A stretch of 64,000 nt of DNA from Acidobacteriota bacterium (lineage in GTDB: Bacteria; Acidobacteriota; Thermoanaerobaculia; Multivoradales; JAGPDF01): positions 159,594 through 223,593 of the forward strand of contig JACTMI010000036.1 of NCBI GenBank assembly GCA_014584695.1. The letters run 5' to 3'. Shown here one piece after another: positions 44,498 through 52,624 of this stretch (its first letter is position 1; the number at the start of each line of letters is the position of its first letter). The notes below the pieces were generated by a model. The model was not told where the DNA came from. It did no database searches and saw only the letters and a list, made by a program, of their open reading frames with translations. Position numbers and translations under genes: made by a program.

Positions 44498-44526
44498 TTG
44501 ACAGGCTTCCGGCGTTGCCTTACAGT
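44498..44526 (+). promoter_or_regulatory. Sigma-70 promoter of the HU gene
   Basis: TTGACA (44498-44503), a 17-base spacer, and TACAGT (44521-44526), about 50 bases before the HU start codon. A full-consensus -35 suggests high expression, as expected for HU. Confidence 0.8.
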
Positions 44527-44577
44527 CTCGATCGAAGTTCGAACGCAACCCGATTCCGATTGAACAAGGGAGGAGAG

Positions 44578-44865
44578 ATGGCAGGCAAGGCAGACATCGT
44601 GGACCACATCGCGAGCTCGGTCGACGGGCTCACCAAGAAGGCGGCCGGCGAGGCGTTCGACGCCGCGATCGACGCGATCAGCAGGGCTCTCAGGAAGGCC
44701 GACCGGGTGCAGATCCCCGGCTTCGGGTCGTTCAGCGTCTCCAAGCGTGCGGCGCGCAAGGGCCGCAACCCCGCGACCGGAGCGACCATCACGATCAAGG
44801 CCAGCAAGAACGTCCGCTTCAAGGCGGGCAAGGAGCTCAAGGACTCCCTGAACAAGGGTCGCTGA
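44578..44865 (+). CDS. HU-family DNA-binding protein
   Basis: 95 residues. LTKKAAGEAFDAAIDAI helices, VQIPGFGSFSVSKRAARKGRNPATG DNA-arm region with the intercalating Arg-Asn-Pro, and a Lys-rich C-terminus. Histone-like nucleoid protein. The ATG at 44578 has AGGAGAG directly upstream. It has its own promoter and terminator. Confidence 0.95.
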   Translation: MAGKADIVDHIASSVDGLTKKAAGEAFDAAIDAISRALRKADRVQIPGFGSFSVSKRAARKGRNPATGATITIKASKNVRFKAGKELKDSLNKGR

Positions 44866-44889
44866 GTCTCGCGCTCGGGCGCTGTCGGG

Positions 44890-44927
44890 AGCCCCGCTGT
44901 CCTGCTGGAGGGCAGTCGGGGCTTTCG
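44890..44927 (+). terminator. Rho-independent terminator after HU
   Basis: AGCCCCGCTG (44890-44899) pairs with CAG-T-CGGGGCT (44913-44923), with one bulged T, followed by TTTCG. Confidence 0.8.
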
Positions 44928-44996
44928 TGCGCTTGGCGACCGTGGCGAGGGGACCAGAACGGCGGGTGGCACGGCTGCCCCCCCTGTGCGGAGGTC

Positions 44997-45674
44997 TCAG
45001 CGGCCGCGTCGGTACCACCGGGCCAGCCGTTGCGGCGATACGCCGAGCTCGAACAGACCGAGCAGCAGCCAGTTCGTCGCCACCGCGCGGAGAGGTCCGG
45101 TGGCGGCGAACCGGCGAGCCGAAGTGACGACCGGCGGGCGCAGGATGACCGTGTCTCCGAGCCGCCGCAGACGTCGGCAGAAGTCGACATCCTCGAACAG
45201 GGGCCACGGCCGAATGCCGCCGAGCGCTTCGTAGGCGGCGCGGGAAACGAAGGGCGCCTGATCACCCAGGAAGAGGCCACCCCGGCGCGACCGTGCGCTG
45301 GCGAGAGCACTGCCCAGTCGATAGCGCCAACCTGGCCCCGCGAAGCGGACCTCGAAAGCGCCACCGGGTGCGCCCGCGGCGAGCGCCGCGCGCACGAGGT
45401 CGCCGCTGCCGGGAGCCACTTGCGTGTCGGCGTGGACGAACCAGAGTGCCTCTCCGCTGGCGACGCTGGCTCCGAGCGCGAGCTGCGCGCCCCGGCCTCG
45501 CGCCCCCAGCGCCAGCTTCGCTCCGCGGTCGGCGGCGAGAGTCGCCGTGGCGTCCCGGCTGCCGCCGTCGGCGACCACCAGCTCGTCGACTTCGGGCGCG
45601 AGCGCCTCGATCGTCGGGCCGAGCTCCTGCTCCTCGTCGAGCGTGGGAATCACCGCCGTGAGGCCGGAGGGCAT
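44997..45674 (-). CDS. Family 2 glycosyltransferase of the TIGR04283 type
   Basis: 225 residues. VIPTLDEEQELGPTIEAL opening, VVADGGSRDAT nucleotide-sugar site, GRGAQLALGA and WFVHADTQVAPG (DxD-like region), then FLGDQAPFVSRAAYEALGG and FEDVDFCRRLRRLG. These match the selenium- or radical-SAM-associated transferase 2 family, whose acceptor is unknown. It is convergent to HU and divergent from moaC. Confidence 0.85.
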   Translation of the reverse strand: MPSGLTAVIPTLDEEQELGPTIEALAPEVDELVVADGGSRDATATLAADRGAKLALGARGRGAQLALGASVASGEALWFVHADTQVAPGSGDLVRAALAAGAPGGAFEVRFAGPGWRYRLGSALASARSRRGGLFLGDQAPFVSRAAYEALGGIRPWPLFEDVDFCRRLRRLGDTVILRPPVVTSARRFAATGPLRAVATNWLLLGLFELGVSPQRLARWYRRGR

Positions 45675-45715
45675 GGGGCGGCGGATGCTAGCATTCGCCG
45701 CGGGGCGGCATCGTC

Positions 45716-46192
45716 TTGACCTCGACGCGCGGTTTCAGCCATCTCGACAGCCAGGGCGGCGCCCACATGGTGGACGTCTCCGAGAAACCGGTCACCCGGC
45801 GCGAGGCTCGGGCCTCCTGCCGGCTGCGCCTGAGCAGCGAGACGCTCGAGCGGCTGGAGCGGCTGCCGAAAGGCGATGCCCTGGCGGTGGCGCGGATCGC
45901 CGGCATCCAGGCGGCGAAACGGACCGGCGAGTGGATCCCCCTCGCTCATCCCCTGCCGCTCGACCAGGTCGAGGTCACCTTCGAACCGGGCGCGGGCGAG
46001 CTCGAGATCCGCGCCCGGGTGGTGGCCACCGGCCGCACTGGCGCCGAGATGGAGGCGCTGGTCGCCTGCGCCGCTGCGGCGCTCGCCCTCTACGACATGG
46101 TCAAGGCGGTCGAGCGCGGCGCCGTGGTCACCGAGCTCCGTCTGGAGGAGAAGCGCGGCGGCGCGCGGGGCGACTGGCGGCGCGAAGGATGA
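45716..46192 (+). CDS. moaC: Cyclic pyranopterin monophosphate synthase MoaC
   Basis: 158 residues. Opening FSHLDSQGGAHMVDVSEKP, substrate-binding IPLAHPLPLDQVEV, and active-site DMVKAVE with the Asp and Lys. It makes cyclic pyranopterin phosphate for molybdenum cofactor. No other moa gene lies in the window. The start is probably TTG at 45716; the family opening leaves little room for a later one. It overlaps the next gene as ATGA. Confidence 0.93.
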   Translation: MTSTRGFSHLDSQGGAHMVDVSEKPVTRREARASCRLRLSSETLERLERLPKGDALAVARIAGIQAAKRTGEWIPLAHPLPLDQVEVTFEPGAGELEIRARVVATGRTGAEMEALVACAAAALALYDMVKAVERGAVVTELRLEEKRGGARGDWRREG

Positions 46193-47373
46193 TCGCGACC
46201 GGCCTCGACGGTCTGCTGGCCGAGCCGCACCGCCTGGCGGGGCGGCGGTTCGGACTGCTCGCGCACGGCGCCGCCGTGAGCGCCGATCTGGTGCCCGCGC
46301 ATCTGGCGCTGGCGGCCGCCGGTCACGCGCCGAGCCGGCTGTTCGGGCCGGAGCACGGGTACTACGGCGTCGAGCAGGACATGATCCCGTCGAGCGACGA
46401 GGTCGACCCCTGGACGGGCGCCGAGATCGTCTCGCTCTACGGCGGCGACGAGGCCTCGCTGCGCCCGCGGGCGGATGCGTTCGCGGGTCTCGATCTGCTG
46501 CTGGTCGATCTCCAGGACGTCGGCAGCCGCTACTACACCTTCACCGCGACGGCGGTCTGGGCGGCCGCGGCCGCGCTGGCGGCTGGACTCGAGGTCTGGA
46601 TCCTCGATCGGCCGAATCCACTCGGCGGCGAGGCGGTGGAAGGCGGAGTCGTGCGGCGCGGATTCGACTCTTTCGTCGGCGCTTTCCCGCTGCCGGTCCG
46701 GCACGGTCTGACGCTGGGCGAGATCGCCCGGCTCCAGGCCCGGCGCGAAGGGTGGGACGCCGCCGGATGGCGCGTCCTCGCGGTCGAGGGCTGGCGGCGC
46801 TCCGAGTCCTGGCCAGCGCTCGGGCGGCCCTGGATCGCGCCGTCCCCGAACATGCCGTCGTACTCGACGGCGCTGGTCTACCCCGGTCTCTGCCTGCTCG
46901 AGGCGACCGAGGTCTCGGAAGGGCGCGGCACGACGCGGCCCTTCCTGCTCTTCGGCGCGCCGGGAGTCGATCCGCGCGCTCTCGCGAGTCGACTGGCCAC
47001 CCTCGCCGAGCTCGGCGTGCGGGCCGTGCCGACCTATTTCCGGCCCCAGTTCCACAAGCACGCGGGGAGCATCTGCGGGGGCGTCGAGCTGGTGGTCGTC
47101 GCGCCGGAGCGTGTCCGCGGCTACCGGCTCGGCGTCGAAGTCCTGCTCGCCCTGCGCGAGGTGGCGCCCGAAGCGTTCCAGTGGCGTGCGGCGCCCTACG
47201 AGTTCGTCGCCGACCGGCCCGCGATCGATCTGCTCTCGGGCGGCGAGCAGCTGCGGCTCGCCCTCGACGCCGGCGGTGACGTCACCTCCTGGGTGGCGAG
47301 CTGGCGCCAGGAGGAGGAGGCCTTCCGCGAGGAGCGGCGCGCGATCCTGATCTACCCGGAGGCTGGGGGATGA
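46189..47373 (+). CDS. DUF1343 / NamZ-type exo-beta-N-acetylmuramidase family (GH171)
   Basis: 394 residues. Family features: GPEHGYYGVEQDMIPSSDEVD, LLVDLQDVGSRYYTF, WILDRPNPLGG, and YFRPQFHKHAGSICGG. NamZ releases terminal MurNAc from peptidoglycan fragments. There is no signal peptide, so a cytoplasmic wall-recycling role is possible. It is translationally coupled to moaC and to the unknown gene downstream, each by 4 bases. Confidence 0.88.
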   Translation: MIATGLDGLLAEPHRLAGRRFGLLAHGAAVSADLVPAHLALAAAGHAPSRLFGPEHGYYGVEQDMIPSSDEVDPWTGAEIVSLYGGDEASLRPRADAFAGLDLLLVDLQDVGSRYYTFTATAVWAAAAALAAGLEVWILDRPNPLGGEAVEGGVVRRGFDSFVGAFPLPVRHGLTLGEIARLQARREGWDAAGWRVLAVEGWRRSESWPALGRPWIAPSPNMPSYSTALVYPGLCLLEATEVSEGRGTTRPFLLFGAPGVDPRALASRLATLAELGVRAVPTYFRPQFHKHAGSICGGVELVVVAPERVRGYRLGVEVLLALREVAPEAFQWRAAPYEFVADRPAIDLLSGGEQLRLALDAGGDVTSWVASWRQEEEAFREERRAILIYPEAGG

Positions 47374-47801
47374 AGCTCCCCACGCTGGTGGCGATCGACG
47401 CCGGTCCCGGAGAGTTCGCGGGCCTGTTCGCGGCGGCGCGGGCAGCCGCAGTGCGCGTGGGCTGGCTGGACCTGTCGGCGGCGGCCCCGGTATCGGTGTC
47501 GTCGGAGCTCGAGGGCGCGGCCGGTCTCGGCGCCATGCGCGCGGTCGCGGCGGCGGGCGGTCGGGTGGTGTCGGTCAAGCCGGTCGCCGGCCCACCGGTC
47601 CCGCGCGATCTCGTGCGCGAGCATTTCCTGGGCTGCGCCCTGGTCCTGGTCCGCGGGCTCGACGGCTGGCCGCGCCTCGAACCTGCCGGCGACGAGTACC
47701 TGCTCCATACCGGCGCCCAGCGCAGCGTTCGCCGCGATGCCGCCACGCTGATCGCCGAGCTGCGACGACCCCGGTATCGACCGGCCTCGCGACGCCGATG
47801 A
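47370..47801 (+). CDS. Conserved-looking protein of unknown function
   Basis: 143 residues, not recognised. It alternates predicted strands and helices (PTLVAIDAGPGEFAGLFAAA, AVRVGWLDLS, ALVLVRGLDGWPRLEPAGDE) and ends with a basic tail. No signal peptide, cysteine motif or membrane segment. Overlaps of 4 bases with both neighbours show it is a real operon member. Confidence 0.6.
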   Translation: MKLPTLVAIDAGPGEFAGLFAAARAAAVRVGWLDLSAAAPVSVSSELEGAAGLGAMRAVAAAGGRVVSVKPVAGPPVPRDLVREHFLGCALVLVRGLDGWPRLEPAGDEYLLHTGAQRSVRRDAATLIAELRRPRYRPASRRR

Positions 47802-48895
47802 TCGGGTCCGTCACCGAACCGATCCGGTTCTTCCTGCCCGGGCCGGTCTACGTGCTCGAGGCGGCGCGCCAAGCGATGACGCGGCCGGTGGTCGCCCACA
47901 GATCGGTCGAGTTCCAGGCCACCTGGCGCCGCATCGGCGAGCTGCTGCCGCCGGTCTTCCGCACCGCGCGCGAGGCGACCATCGCGACGTCGAGCTCGAC
48001 CTTGATGATGGAGGCGGCGCTGGTCTCACTGACCGGGCGCGACGTCCTGCATCTGACCTGTGGGGCGTTCTCGGAGCGTTGGCTCGCGATCGGCAAGTCG
48101 CTCGGCCGCGCCGCCGATCAGATCGCGGTGCCGTGGGGCCGGCCGAACGATCCGGACCTCCTGCGCGCGGCGCTGCGCCGGCGGCGCTACGAAGCCGTGA
48201 CGATGGTGCACAACGAGACCTCGACCGGGGTGGTCAATCCGATCGCCGAGCTGGCCCGGGTGGTGCACGAGGAGAGCGAAGCTCTGGTGCTGGTCGACGC
48301 GGTCTCCTCGCTCGGCGCCGCCCCGGTCGAGACCGACGCGTGGGGCCTCGACTTCGTCTTTGCCGGCGTCCAGAAGGGCCTCGCCACTCCGCCCGGGCTG
48401 ACGGTGCTGACGCTTTCCGAGCGCGCCGAGAGCCGCGCTCGCGCCCGGCCGCAGCGCGGCTTCTATCTCGACCTCGCGCGCTATCTGGACAAGCACCGCG
48501 AGGGGGGGCCGATCACCACACCCGCGATCTCGATCTGCTGGGCGCTCGAGCACCAGCTCGAGCGGATCGCCGCCGAAGGCCTCGAAGCGCGCTGGGCGCG
48601 CCACGAGGAGCTGGCGCGGACGACCGAGCAGTGGGCGGCGCGCTGCGGGCTGCGCTACGCGAGCGCGGCGGGCGCCCGGTCGCGCACCGTCGCTTGCCTG
48701 GAAAGCCCGTCCGGGTTGCCGGCGCCGGCCGTGGTTCGCGCTCTCGCCGCACGCGGCTTCACGCTCGGCGGCGGCTACGGCGCCTGGAAGAACACGACGT
48801 TTCGCATCGGCCACATGGGAGAGGTCCGCGCCAGCGACCTCGGCGTGCTGTTGGCCGCACTGGAAGAGGAGATAGCAAGATGCTCCGTGTCCTGA
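47798..48895 (+). CDS. Class V aminotransferase, probable phosphoserine aminotransferase
   Basis: 365 residues. Opening FFLPGPVYVLEAARQAM, VHNETSTGVVNPI, VDAVSSLGAAPVETDAW, and PLP lysine in FAGVQKGLATPPGL. The fold is shared by alanine-glyoxylate, serine-pyruvate and archaeal/cyanobacterial-type phosphoserine enzymes. Its stop lies 16 bases inside serA, so the likely job is 3-phosphohydroxypyruvate to phosphoserine (inference from context). Confidence 0.8.
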   Translation: MIGSVTEPIRFFLPGPVYVLEAARQAMTRPVVAHRSVEFQATWRRIGELLPPVFRTAREATIATSSSTLMMEAALVSLTGRDVLHLTCGAFSERWLAIGKSLGRAADQIAVPWGRPNDPDLLRAALRRRRYEAVTMVHNETSTGVVNPIAELARVVHEESEALVLVDAVSSLGAAPVETDAWGLDFVFAGVQKGLATPPGLTVLTLSERAESRARARPQRGFYLDLARYLDKHREGGPITTPAISICWALEHQLERIAAEGLEARWARHEELARTTEQWAARCGLRYASAAGARSRTVACLESPSGLPAPAVVRALAARGFTLGGGYGAWKNTTFRIGHMGEVRASDLGVLLAALEEEIARCSVS

Positions 48896-50451
48896 TCGCT
48901 GATTCGCTCGAGACCTCCGGTCTCGACATCCTCCGCTCCGCCGGCGCCGAGGTGGTGGCGCTCGCGGCGGCCGACAAGCCCCGCCTCAAGGATCTGCTGC
49001 CCGAGTTCGACGCCATCGTCGTGCGCAGCGCCACCAAGGTGACGCGGGAGGTGATCCAGGCGGGGACCCGTCTGCGCGTGATCGGCCGCGCCGGCATCGG
49101 CGTCGACAACGTCGACGTCGAGGCGGCCACCGAGCGCGGCATCCTGGTGGTCAACGCGCCCACCGCCAACCTGGTTTCCGCGGTCGAGCACACCTTCGCG
49201 ATGATGCTGTCTCTGGCGCGCAGCGTGCCGACCGCGGACGCCTCGATGAAACGCGGCGAGTGGGACCGCAAGAGCTTCGTCGGGGTCGAGCTCCAGGGCA
49301 AGACCCTGGGCGTGATCGGCTTCGGCCGCATCGGCCAGCGGGTCGCCGCCCGCGCTCGCGCCTTCGAGATGAAGGTGCTCGCCGCGGATCCCTTTCTCGA
49401 TCCGGCTCTGGCGCGCAAGCAGGGCGTCGAGCTGACGCCGCTCGACGATCTGCTGGCGGCCGCAGACGTGGTGACGCTCCACACGCCGCTGACCAAGGAG
49501 ACCCGCAACCTGCTCGACGCGGAGCACCTGGGGCGGATGAAGCGCGGGGCGCTGCTGGTCAACTGCGGGCGAGGCGGCACGATCGACGAGCCGGCGCTGC
49601 TCGCGGCCCTCGACGCCGGCCAGCTCGCCGGCGCCGCGCTGGACGTCTTCGAGGAGGAACCGACGCCGCGCCACGAGCTCGTCCGCCATGCCAAGGTCGT
49701 CGCGACGCCGCACATCGGCGCCCAGACCCGCGAGGCGCAGGAGCGGATCGCGATCGAGACGGCGACCCAGGTCCTGGCCGCCCTGGAGGGCTCGATGCCG
49801 GCGGCGGCGGTGAACCTGCCGTTCACCCCGGCGGGACGCAAGAGTGAGCCGTTTCTCCAGCTCGGGGAGCGGCTGGGGCGGCTGGCGAGCGGCCTGGTGG
49901 TGGGCGGGCTCGCTCGGCTCGAGGTCGAGCTCGCCGGCATCGAGGACGAGCTGGCGGTGCCGGTCGAGGTGGCGGTGCTCAAGGGCGCTCTCGGACGCTT
50001 CCTGGGCGACGAGGTCAACTACGTCAACGCCGAGCACGTCGCGTCGGGCCGCGGCATCGAGGTGGTGCGCACGGTGCGCCGCGAAGCGGGCTCGTACCCG
50101 CACCTGGTCCGCGTGCGAGCGGTGGGCGAGGCGGGCCGCACGGAGCTGGCCGGCATGGTCTTCGGTGAGGGGGATCTGCGGGTGGTCGATCTCCAGGGCT
50201 ACCGGCTGGAGTTCCAGCCCCACGGTCGCCTGCTGCTGCTCGAGAACCGCGACGTGCCGGGCGTCGTCGGCAGGATCGGCACGGTGCTGGGCGAGGCCGA
50301 CGTCAACATCGCCGACATCCACCTGGCGCGCAACGAGGAGCGGGGGGAGGCGCTGGCCGTGCTGCGCCTCGACCACGAGATCGCGCCGCCCGTGCTCGAG
50401 CGGTTGCGGGCGTTGCCCTCGGTGCTCCGCGTCGTGGCGCTCGAGGCCTGA
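48880..50451 (+). CDS. serA: D-3-phosphoglycerate dehydrogenase, long form with ASB and ACT domains
   Basis: 523 residues, the length of the long SerA type. Catalytic domain with GRAGIGVDNVDVEAATERGI, NAD site GVIGFGRIGQRVA, NCGRGGTIDE, and the histidine in TPHIGAQT. The allosteric-substrate domain (about 320-445) precedes a C-terminal ACT domain (LLENRDVPGVVGRIGTVLGE) that usually senses serine. First step of serine synthesis. GAGGAGA precedes the ATG at 48880. Confidence 0.95.
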   Translation: MLRVLIADSLETSGLDILRSAGAEVVALAAADKPRLKDLLPEFDAIVVRSATKVTREVIQAGTRLRVIGRAGIGVDNVDVEAATERGILVVNAPTANLVSAVEHTFAMMLSLARSVPTADASMKRGEWDRKSFVGVELQGKTLGVIGFGRIGQRVAARARAFEMKVLAADPFLDPALARKQGVELTPLDDLLAAADVVTLHTPLTKETRNLLDAEHLGRMKRGALLVNCGRGGTIDEPALLAALDAGQLAGAALDVFEEEPTPRHELVRHAKVVATPHIGAQTREAQERIAIETATQVLAALEGSMPAAAVNLPFTPAGRKSEPFLQLGERLGRLASGLVVGGLARLEVELAGIEDELAVPVEVAVLKGALGRFLGDEVNYVNAEHVASGRGIEVVRTVRREAGSYPHLVRVRAVGEAGRTELAGMVFGEGDLRVVDLQGYRLEFQPHGRLLLLENRDVPGVVGRIGTVLGEADVNIADIHLARNEERGEALAVLRLDHEIAPPVLERLRALPSVLRVVALEA

Positions 50452-50461
50452 CCGGCGGGCG

Positions 50462-51091
50462 TCAGCTCGCCTCGGTGGAGAGCGGGACGACGATGGCGGC
50501 GTAGCCGCGCCGCGCCAGCCGGGCGCGCAGCCGCTCGGCGTCGGCGCGCGCGGCGAAGGTCCCCACCTGCACCCGGTGCCACACGGCGTCCGAGCTGACC
50601 ACGACTCCAGGGAAGTCTCCCCGCAGTCGCGCCGCCAGCTCTTCGGCGCGATCGGGCTGCTGGAACGCCCCCACCTGGACCGCGAACGCGCGCGGACCAT
50701 GGGCTTCCATGCCGACCACGACCAGCTCCACCCGCGCGGTGCCCGGTCCGATCATGCCGACCTCGCGGGCGGCCGCGCGGGACAGATCGATGATGCGGTT
50801 CTTCGCGAACGGACCGCGATCGTTGATCCGCACCACGGTCGTCCGCCCGTTGTCGAGGTTGCGGACCTCGACCAGGGTGCCGAACGGCAGCGTCGGATGG
50901 GCCGCGGTCATGCCGTCCATGTCGTAGCGCTCGCCGGATGCGGTCAGGCGGGCGTGGAAGCCCGGCCCGTACCAGGAGGCGACGCCGCGCTCCACCGCGA
51001 CCCCACGAGGGCGGGGTTTCGAGGAGGCGCAGCCGGACAGGGTGAGGGAGGCGAGGACGAGGGCGGGGAGGATGGCGTTCCGGCAGAGCAT
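50462..51091 (-). CDS. rlpA: RlpA-like septal lytic transglycosylase lipoprotein with SPOR domain
   Basis: 209 residues. Lipobox LSGCA, double-psi beta-barrel (VASWYGPGFHARLTASGERYD, TLPFGTLVEVRNLDNGRT, INDRGPF with the catalytic Asp), and a C-terminal SPOR domain (FAVQVGAFQQPDRAEELAAR). It binds and cleaves stem-free glycan at the septum. It follows purB by 34 bases on the same strand. Confidence 0.92.
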   Translation of the reverse strand: MLCRNAILPALVLASLTLSGCASSKPRPRGVAVERGVASWYGPGFHARLTASGERYDMDGMTAAHPTLPFGTLVEVRNLDNGRTTVVRINDRGPFAKNRIIDLSRAAAREVGMIGPGTARVELVVVGMEAHGPRAFAVQVGAFQQPDRAEELAARLRGDFPGVVVSSDAVWHRVQVGTFAARADAERLRARLARRGYAAIVVPLSTEAS

Positions 51092-51125
51092 CGTGAGGCT
51101 CGTGCGGCCGGAGGCGCCGGGAACT

Positions 51126-52562
51126 CTAGACCCGCGGCGCCTCCACCGCGGCGGCGGCGGCTCCGGTCAGGGCCGGCACCACCGTCTGCTCGAGAAACTC
51201 GTCGACCTGCTGCGCGGCGCGACCGGTGAAGGCCACCGGATCGACCCACGCCGCGACCTCTTCGGCTCCGAGCCGGAAGGCCGCGTCAGCGACGATTGTA
51301 GCAAGGAGCGGGTTGTCCTCGCCGCGCGCGACCGCCTCCTGGGCCGCGAAGCTGTGGCGGCGGATCCGCTCGTGCAGCTCCTGGCGGTCGCCGCCGCGCA
51401 GCGTCGCCTGCATCAGCAGCGTCTCGGTGGCCATGAATGGCAACTCGCGCCGGACGCGGGCCGCGATCGCCGGTTCGACCACCCTGAGGCCAGCGCCGAC
51501 GTGGGCGGCGAGGGACAGCACGGCATCGGTGGCGAGAAAGGCGTCGGGCAGGACCAATCGCCGGTTGGCGGAATCGTCGAGGCTCCGCTCGAGCCACTGG
51601 GTCGAAGTGTTGAGTGGACCGTTGAGCGCGTCGGTGAGGACGCGGCGCGCCAGGGAGCACATCCGCTCGGAGCGCACCGGATTGCGCTTGTAGGCCATGG
51701 CGGAGGAGCCCACCTGGGTGTCGTCGAACGGCTCGGCCAGCTCGCCGACGCCCTGCAGCAGGCGCAGATCGGTGCCCAGCTTGTGGCAGCTCTCCGCGAT
51801 GCCGGCGAGCGCCGCGAGCAGCTGGCTGTCGAGCTTGCGCGTGTAGGTCTGGCCCGAGACCGGGATCGTGCCGGCGAAGCCGAGGCGCCGGGCCAGCCGC
51901 CGGTCGAGCTCGCGGACCCGGTCGTGGTCGCCGCCGAACAGGGTCAGAAAGCTCGCCTGCGTGCCGGTCGTCCCCTTGACGCCGCGGCAGACCAGATTCG
52001 CCCGGCGGTGCCGGATCTCCGCCAGGTCGAGCACCAGATCCTGCGCCCAGAGCGCGGCACGCTTGCCGACGGTCGTCAGCTGAGCCGGCTGGAAGTGCGT
52101 GTAGGCGAGACAGGGCAGGGCCCGATGACGGTGAGCGAAGTCGGCGAAGGCCGAGACGGCGGCGACCAGCCGCCGCTCGACCAGCTGCAGCGCCTCGGCC
52201 GCCAGCAGCAGGTCGGTGTTGTCGGTCACGAAGGCCGAGGTGGCGCCGAGGTGGAGGATGGCTCCCGCCTCTCCGGCCTGCTCGGCGAAGTGTCGCAAGT
52301 GCGCGACGACGTCGTGCCGCGTCTCGGCCTCGATCGCGGCCACCCGCGCCAGGTCGAGCTGCGGCGCCGCCGCCCGCAGCGCCGCGACCTGGGCTGCCGA
52401 GATCGGCAAGCCCAGCTCGCGCTGGCAGTCGGCGAGCTCGATCCACAGGCGCCGCCAGGTGGCGTAGCGATGGGCGGTCGAGAAGATCGCCGCCATCTCG
52501 CGACTGGCGTAGCGGTCGTGCAGGGGGTTGCCGGGGCTCTCGACGGACCGGTCCGAAGTCAC
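51126..52562 (-). CDS. purB: Adenylosuccinate lyase
   Basis: 478 residues. Signature SSAMAYKRNPVRSERMC, catalytic-histidine regions HLGATSAFVTDN and YTHFQPAQLTTVGKRA. The length and CRGVKGTTGTQASFL stretch resemble the eukaryote-type ADSL more than the short 430-residue bacterial form. Acts twice in purine synthesis. Start is GTG at 52562. Confidence 0.93.
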   Translation of the reverse strand: MTSDRSVESPGNPLHDRYASREMAAIFSTAHRYATWRRLWIELADCQRELGLPISAAQVAALRAAAPQLDLARVAAIEAETRHDVVAHLRHFAEQAGEAGAILHLGATSAFVTDNTDLLLAAEALQLVERRLVAAVSAFADFAHRHRALPCLAYTHFQPAQLTTVGKRAALWAQDLVLDLAEIRHRRANLVCRGVKGTTGTQASFLTLFGGDHDRVRELDRRLARRLGFAGTIPVSGQTYTRKLDSQLLAALAGIAESCHKLGTDLRLLQGVGELAEPFDDTQVGSSAMAYKRNPVRSERMCSLARRVLTDALNGPLNTSTQWLERSLDDSANRRLVLPDAFLATDAVLSLAAHVGAGLRVVEPAIAARVRRELPFMATETLLMQATLRGGDRQELHERIRRHSFAAQEAVARGEDNPLLATIVADAAFRLGAEEVAAWVDPVAFTGRAAQQVDEFLEQTVVPALTGAAAAAVEAPRV

Positions 52563-52624
52563 GCCGGGATGCTAACAAAGGTGGGCCGGGCCGCCCCTGC
52601 CCGGGCCGCGCCGCCGGCGTTAAG

